A DNA stretch of 64,000 nt from Roseivivax sediminis (lineage in GTDB: Bacteria > Pseudomonadota > Alphaproteobacteria > Rhodobacterales > Rhodobacteraceae). Below the pieces are notes generated by a model. The model worked only from the letters and a program-made list of their open reading frames with translations, was not told where the DNA came from and searched no databases. This document shows positions 61,428-64,000 of the stretch, one piece after another; within the stretch, counting starts at the first letter, position 1, and each line of letters opens with the position of its first letter. The stretch spans positions 22,313 to 86,312 of the forward strand of contig NZ_FOMS01000016.1 in assembly GCF_900112685.1 (NCBI RefSeq). The letters run 5' to 3'. The translations under genes were made by a program, and so were the position numbers.

Positions 61428-64000
61428 TCATGCAATCAGATCGTCGGTAAAGCTGAACATGCCTGCCGTCAGCGATAACCCGTACGACTCATGCAGGTGC
61501 CCGACGAGTTCGGGCTCAGCGCCTCCGAGGCGCCAGATCGCGGTGCCGGGCGGCAGCCCCGAAGGATCCTCGGTCAGCGCGTAGTCCGCGGCCGAACCGT
61601 GAAGCTGCACGCGGTCCTCGGTCGCGTCGAAATCCCAGACGAAGGCATAGTCGGCCATGCCCGCCGTGGCGGCGAGTCCATCGTCGTAATAGGCGCGCGA
61701 CGCATCGCCCAGGACGAACGTATCGCTGCCTCCCCCGCCGGTGAACACGTCGATCTCTCCCAGCCCGGATGTCGGATCGGACGCGGTGACGGCGATCAAG
61801 ACCTCCGCCTCGTCCGAGCCCGACACGATGTCGTCGCCGGTGATTTCGCTCACGAGAAGGTCGCCGAAGGACACATCGTAGTAATGTGCGTTCAGATAGA
61901 TCCCGCCCGTGGCCGGCGCCTCGTCGAGCGAGAAGGTCTCGATGCGATCGAGCGACCAGGCGGTGGGTTCGGGCGTGCCCTCTTCCCAGATCTTCATGGC
62001 GTAGCGCCGATCGTAGATGCCCACCTGGTGGACCTCAACGATGATGTTGTAGGTTTTGTCCTCCTCCAGCGAGACATTATTGTTCACGCCGAGATACTCG
62101 AAGAAGTCGTGATAGGAATGCGCTTCCAGCCGCTCGGTATAGAAAAAGGCCGCGCCGGGGTGCCATCCCGATTTCGGCTGAAGGTCCGGGATCGGATCGT
62201 CGGTGTGTCCGCCCCAGAGCATGCCGATGGCGAACGCTCCGCCATCCCGGCCGAGCGGATCGACATTTTCCAGATCGTGCGTCGTGACCGTGGTCTCGAG
62301 GCGATAATTGTCCCAGCCGGAATCGCCGACGACCAGAAGCCGGTCATATCCCAGATCGACCGGCCGAACCCCGTCGGGGCCGATCGCCCAGGTACCGTCG
62401 ACCACCTGGACGACGTCGCGCAGGTCCGCGACCTCCGACCAGTCGATCGCGTAGTTGCGCGGCCAGTCCTCGCCGTCCTCGTAGGCGACCGTCACGTCGC
62501 GGGACACGGTCGTGCCGTTCGCGAGAGTCGCGACCAGCGTGACAACGTCGTCGGCGGCGCTGCCATCGAGCTCCGCAAAGGCAATATCGACGTTGAAGTC
62601 GCCCGACTCCTGCAGCCGGCGGGTATCGGGGCCGATCGAAAGCGGCCGCACCGCGCCGCCATTGAGCGTGTAGGATAGCTCGGTGACTTCGGCGGAGACG
62701 TTGCCGAGAATGTTGATCCAGGTCTGCCCCTCGCCGGGAGATCCGAACGTCTGCACGTCGCCGTACCACACCTCGATCACCGGAACGACATCCAGGTAGA
62801 CCCACGCCTCGTCGGTCGCGGTGCCGTCGCTCAGGATATAGGAGAAGCTGTCCGTGCCCTCGAAGTCTCGATCCGGCGTATACGTTATCGTCCCGTCGCC
62901 ATTGTCGATGGCGGAGCCGTGCGAGGCCGGCCCGGCCAGGGTAACGCTCAGCACGTCGTCGAGGTCCGCGTCGGTATCGTTCGCCAGCAGGTCCGCCTTC
63001 GACAGGACGATCGCGCCCGAGCCCGAGAAGCTGTCGTCCACCGCCACCGGCGCGTGGTTCTGGGGCACGTAGGACCCGTCCTCGATCCCGATCGGGTCCG
63101 CCGCGCTCTCGAAATAATCGACAAGCGCGGTGTAGCCCGGAACGTCGGTGCCGTAGGACGTGCTTCCCGCGAAGACACCGACTTCGGTGACGTCCATTGC
63201 CCGGACGAGACTGAAAACCTGCGCCCAGTCACTCGACCCACCCCCGCGCGTCTCGAACGTGAAGGCATCCCCGACCCTGGTGACGCGGAATTCCTCGACC
63301 GTGCCGGAAGGCACGGTCTGGAACAGGGGAAAGGTCGTGCTGCCGTTCTCGATCGTCCCGACGATCAGCGACAGACGGTCGCCGGTATAGGCAAGGTCGA
63401 ACCTGATCCAGTTGGCCTCGTCCTCGATCACCAGCAACCCGTGTTCCTGGAATTGCTGTGACGGCTCGCTCAGAAAACCGGCCGAGATCTGAAAATCGAG
63501 ATCGAGCACGGCCTGCGTGAGACGCGGTGCAGTCAGGACGTCGGCGGCAGTTACCTTGACGCCCTCGGGTGACGTGATGGTGGCGAGCGCGTCGGGGCCG
63601 AGATATCCCAGCCCCGCGCTCCCCGCGATGCCCTGGAAAACCCAAGCGGGATCCAGCTCGCCCGACGCGAAATCGTCGGACACCGCGCCGAATTCACCGA
63701 CCATGACCGCCACCGTGGCGGTGTCGGTCGCGGTGCCGTCGCCGACGGTATAGGTGAAGCTGTCGGGGCCGGCATAGCCGGCCGCCGGGGTGTAGAGCCA
63801 GCCCGACGCCGTCCCGGTCAGCGTGCCATGCGCCGGCGCCGTCACCGACAGCACCTCCAGCGGATCGCCGTTGGCGTCGCTGTCGTTGTCCAGAAGCGCC
63901 GCCGCGGTGATCTCCAGCGCGGTGTCCTCGGGCGTCGCGAAGGCGTCGTCCGCCGCCTCGGGCGCCACGTTCGGCGGGCTGTAGCCGCCGTCCTCGTCCA
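61428..64000 (-). CDS. Large secreted protein with cadherin-like repeats (5' end outside the window)
   Basis: The frame is open to the window edge, so the N-terminus is missing; at least 857 residues are present. Two cadherin-like/VCBS-type modules are seen, each starting with APxAxDD and ending with a SFTYTVGDGTATD or SFSYILSDGTATD strand. A LamG-like region, an insert with WYGDVQTFGSPGEGQTWINI, a second LamG-like region (about 200 residues) and a C-terminal RTX-derived segment (GGGGSDTFVLGD, DYAFVWDFDATEDRVQLHG) follow. Such proteins are exported by type I systems, and this one probably sits on the cell surface or in the matrix. Its place beside the EPS genes suggests an EPS-binding adhesin or enzyme. 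Confidence 0.82.
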   Translation of the reverse strand, partial: DEDGGYSPPNVAPEAADDAFATPEDTALEITAAALLDNDSDANGDPLEVLSVTAPAHGTLTGTASGWLYTPAAGYAGPDSFTYTVGDGTATDTATVAVMVGEFGAVSDDFASGELDPAWVFQGIAGSAGLGYLGPDALATITSPEGVKVTAADVLTAPRLTQAVLDLDFQISAGFLSEPSQQFQEHGLLVIEDEANWIRFDLAYTGDRLSLIVGTIENGSTTFPLFQTVPSGTVEEFRVTRVGDAFTFETRGGGSSDWAQVFSLVRAMDVTEVGVFAGSTSYGTDVPGYTALVDYFESAADPIGIEDGSYVPQNHAPVAVDDSFSGSGAIVLSKADLLANDTDADLDDVLSVTLAGPASHGSAIDNGDGTITYTPDRDFEGTDSFSYILSDGTATDEAWVYLDVVPVIEVWYGDVQTFGSPGEGQTWINILGNVSAEVTELSYTLNGGAVRPLSIGPDTRRLQESGDFNVDIAFAELDGSAADDVVTLVATLANGTTVSRDVTVAYEDGEDWPRNYAIDWSEVADLRDVVQVVDGTWAIGPDGVRPVDLGYDRLLVVGDSGWDNYRLETTVTTHDLENVDPLGRDGGAFAIGMLWGGHTDDPIPDLQPKSGWHPGAAFFYTERLEAHSYHDFFEYLGVNNNVSLEEDKTYNIIVEVHQVGIYDRRYAMKIWEEGTPEPTAWSLDRIETFSLDEAPATGGIYLNAHYYDVSFGDLLVSEITGDDIVSGSDEAEVLIAVTASDPTSGLGEIDVFTGGGGSDTFVLGDASRAYYDDGLAATAGMADYAFVWDFDATEDRVQLHGSAADYALTEDPSGLPPGTAIWRLGGAEPELVGHLHESYGLSLTAGMFSFTDDLIA

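Overview
The window is GC-rich, densely packed and entirely bacterial. Gene content and order point to an alphaproteobacterium of the Rhodobacterales (Roseobacter/Rhodobacter group): trkA-trkH-hfq-hflX in a row, rpsB-tsf, a pstSCAB-phoU-phoB block behind a Pho box, a polyol ABC transporter operon of the Rhodobacter smo type, RTX-type secreted proteins, and two copies of an intergenic repeat whose core reads TTCATCTGCCC..AAATATCCC. I found no rRNA, tRNA or CRISPR array. Assignments rest on reading motifs by eye; no database search was run.

Layout. 0.2-4.7 kb: potassium uptake (trkA, trkH), the RNA chaperone hfq and the GTPase hflX. 5-7.8 kb: catalase-peroxidase katG behind a large palindrome, and a rhodanese. 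7.9-19.4 kb: an FAD oxidoreductase, an SDR and a SorC-type regulator, then a polyol uptake and catabolism operon (binding protein, two permeases, ATPase, mannitol-type dehydrogenase, HAD phosphatase, FGGY pentulose kinase). 19.4-23.7 kb: ornithine cyclodeaminase-like enzyme, small lipoprotein, GapB-like glyceraldehyde-3-phosphate dehydrogenase, DoxX and DUF808 membrane proteins. 24-30.3 kb: phosphate uptake and its regulators. 30.4-35.2 kb: patatin phospholipase, Na+/Ca2+ exchanger, DUF502 protein, pseudouridine catabolism (psuK-psuG). 35.5-38.1 kb: a NIDO-VWD-RTX secreted protein. 38.3-40.1 kb: rpsB-tsf. 40.4-43.7 kb: two LuxR-type regulators either side of a decayed IS30-like fragment, in unusually AT-rich, gene-poor DNA.

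43.7-64 kb is an exopolysaccharide/surface island of the exosortase type. It holds a giant TPR lipoprotein (PrsT-like), an exosortase fused to an EpsI domain (XrtD-like), a ManC-like protein whose nucleotidyltransferase motifs are lost while the isomerase domain is intact, a split Alg14/Alg13-type glycosyltransferase pair, an outer-membrane barrel, a short Wza-like export protein, an initiating sugar-phosphate transferase, an ExeA-like ATPase, a family-2 glycosyltransferase, a Wzx-type flippase, a C-methyltransferase-like protein and two large secreted proteins (beta-helix with duplicated LamG domains; cadherin-like repeats). No protein ending inside the window carries an obvious exosortase sorting tail, so substrates must lie elsewhere. 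A Wzy polymerase and Wzc-type co-polymerase were not seen here.

Most interesting points: the HAD gene of the polyol operon has no ATG/GTG/TTG start in frame but has a perfect Shine-Dalgarno before an ATC; the ManC-like protein looks like a guanylyltransferase pseudo-enzyme; the GAPDH carries NADP-type coenzyme residues; the LuxR protein at 40.4 kb lacks the AHL-binding Asp; and the EPS island is preceded by a long AT-rich leader with a good promoter, a 58-codon ORF and a perfect 12-bp hairpin.
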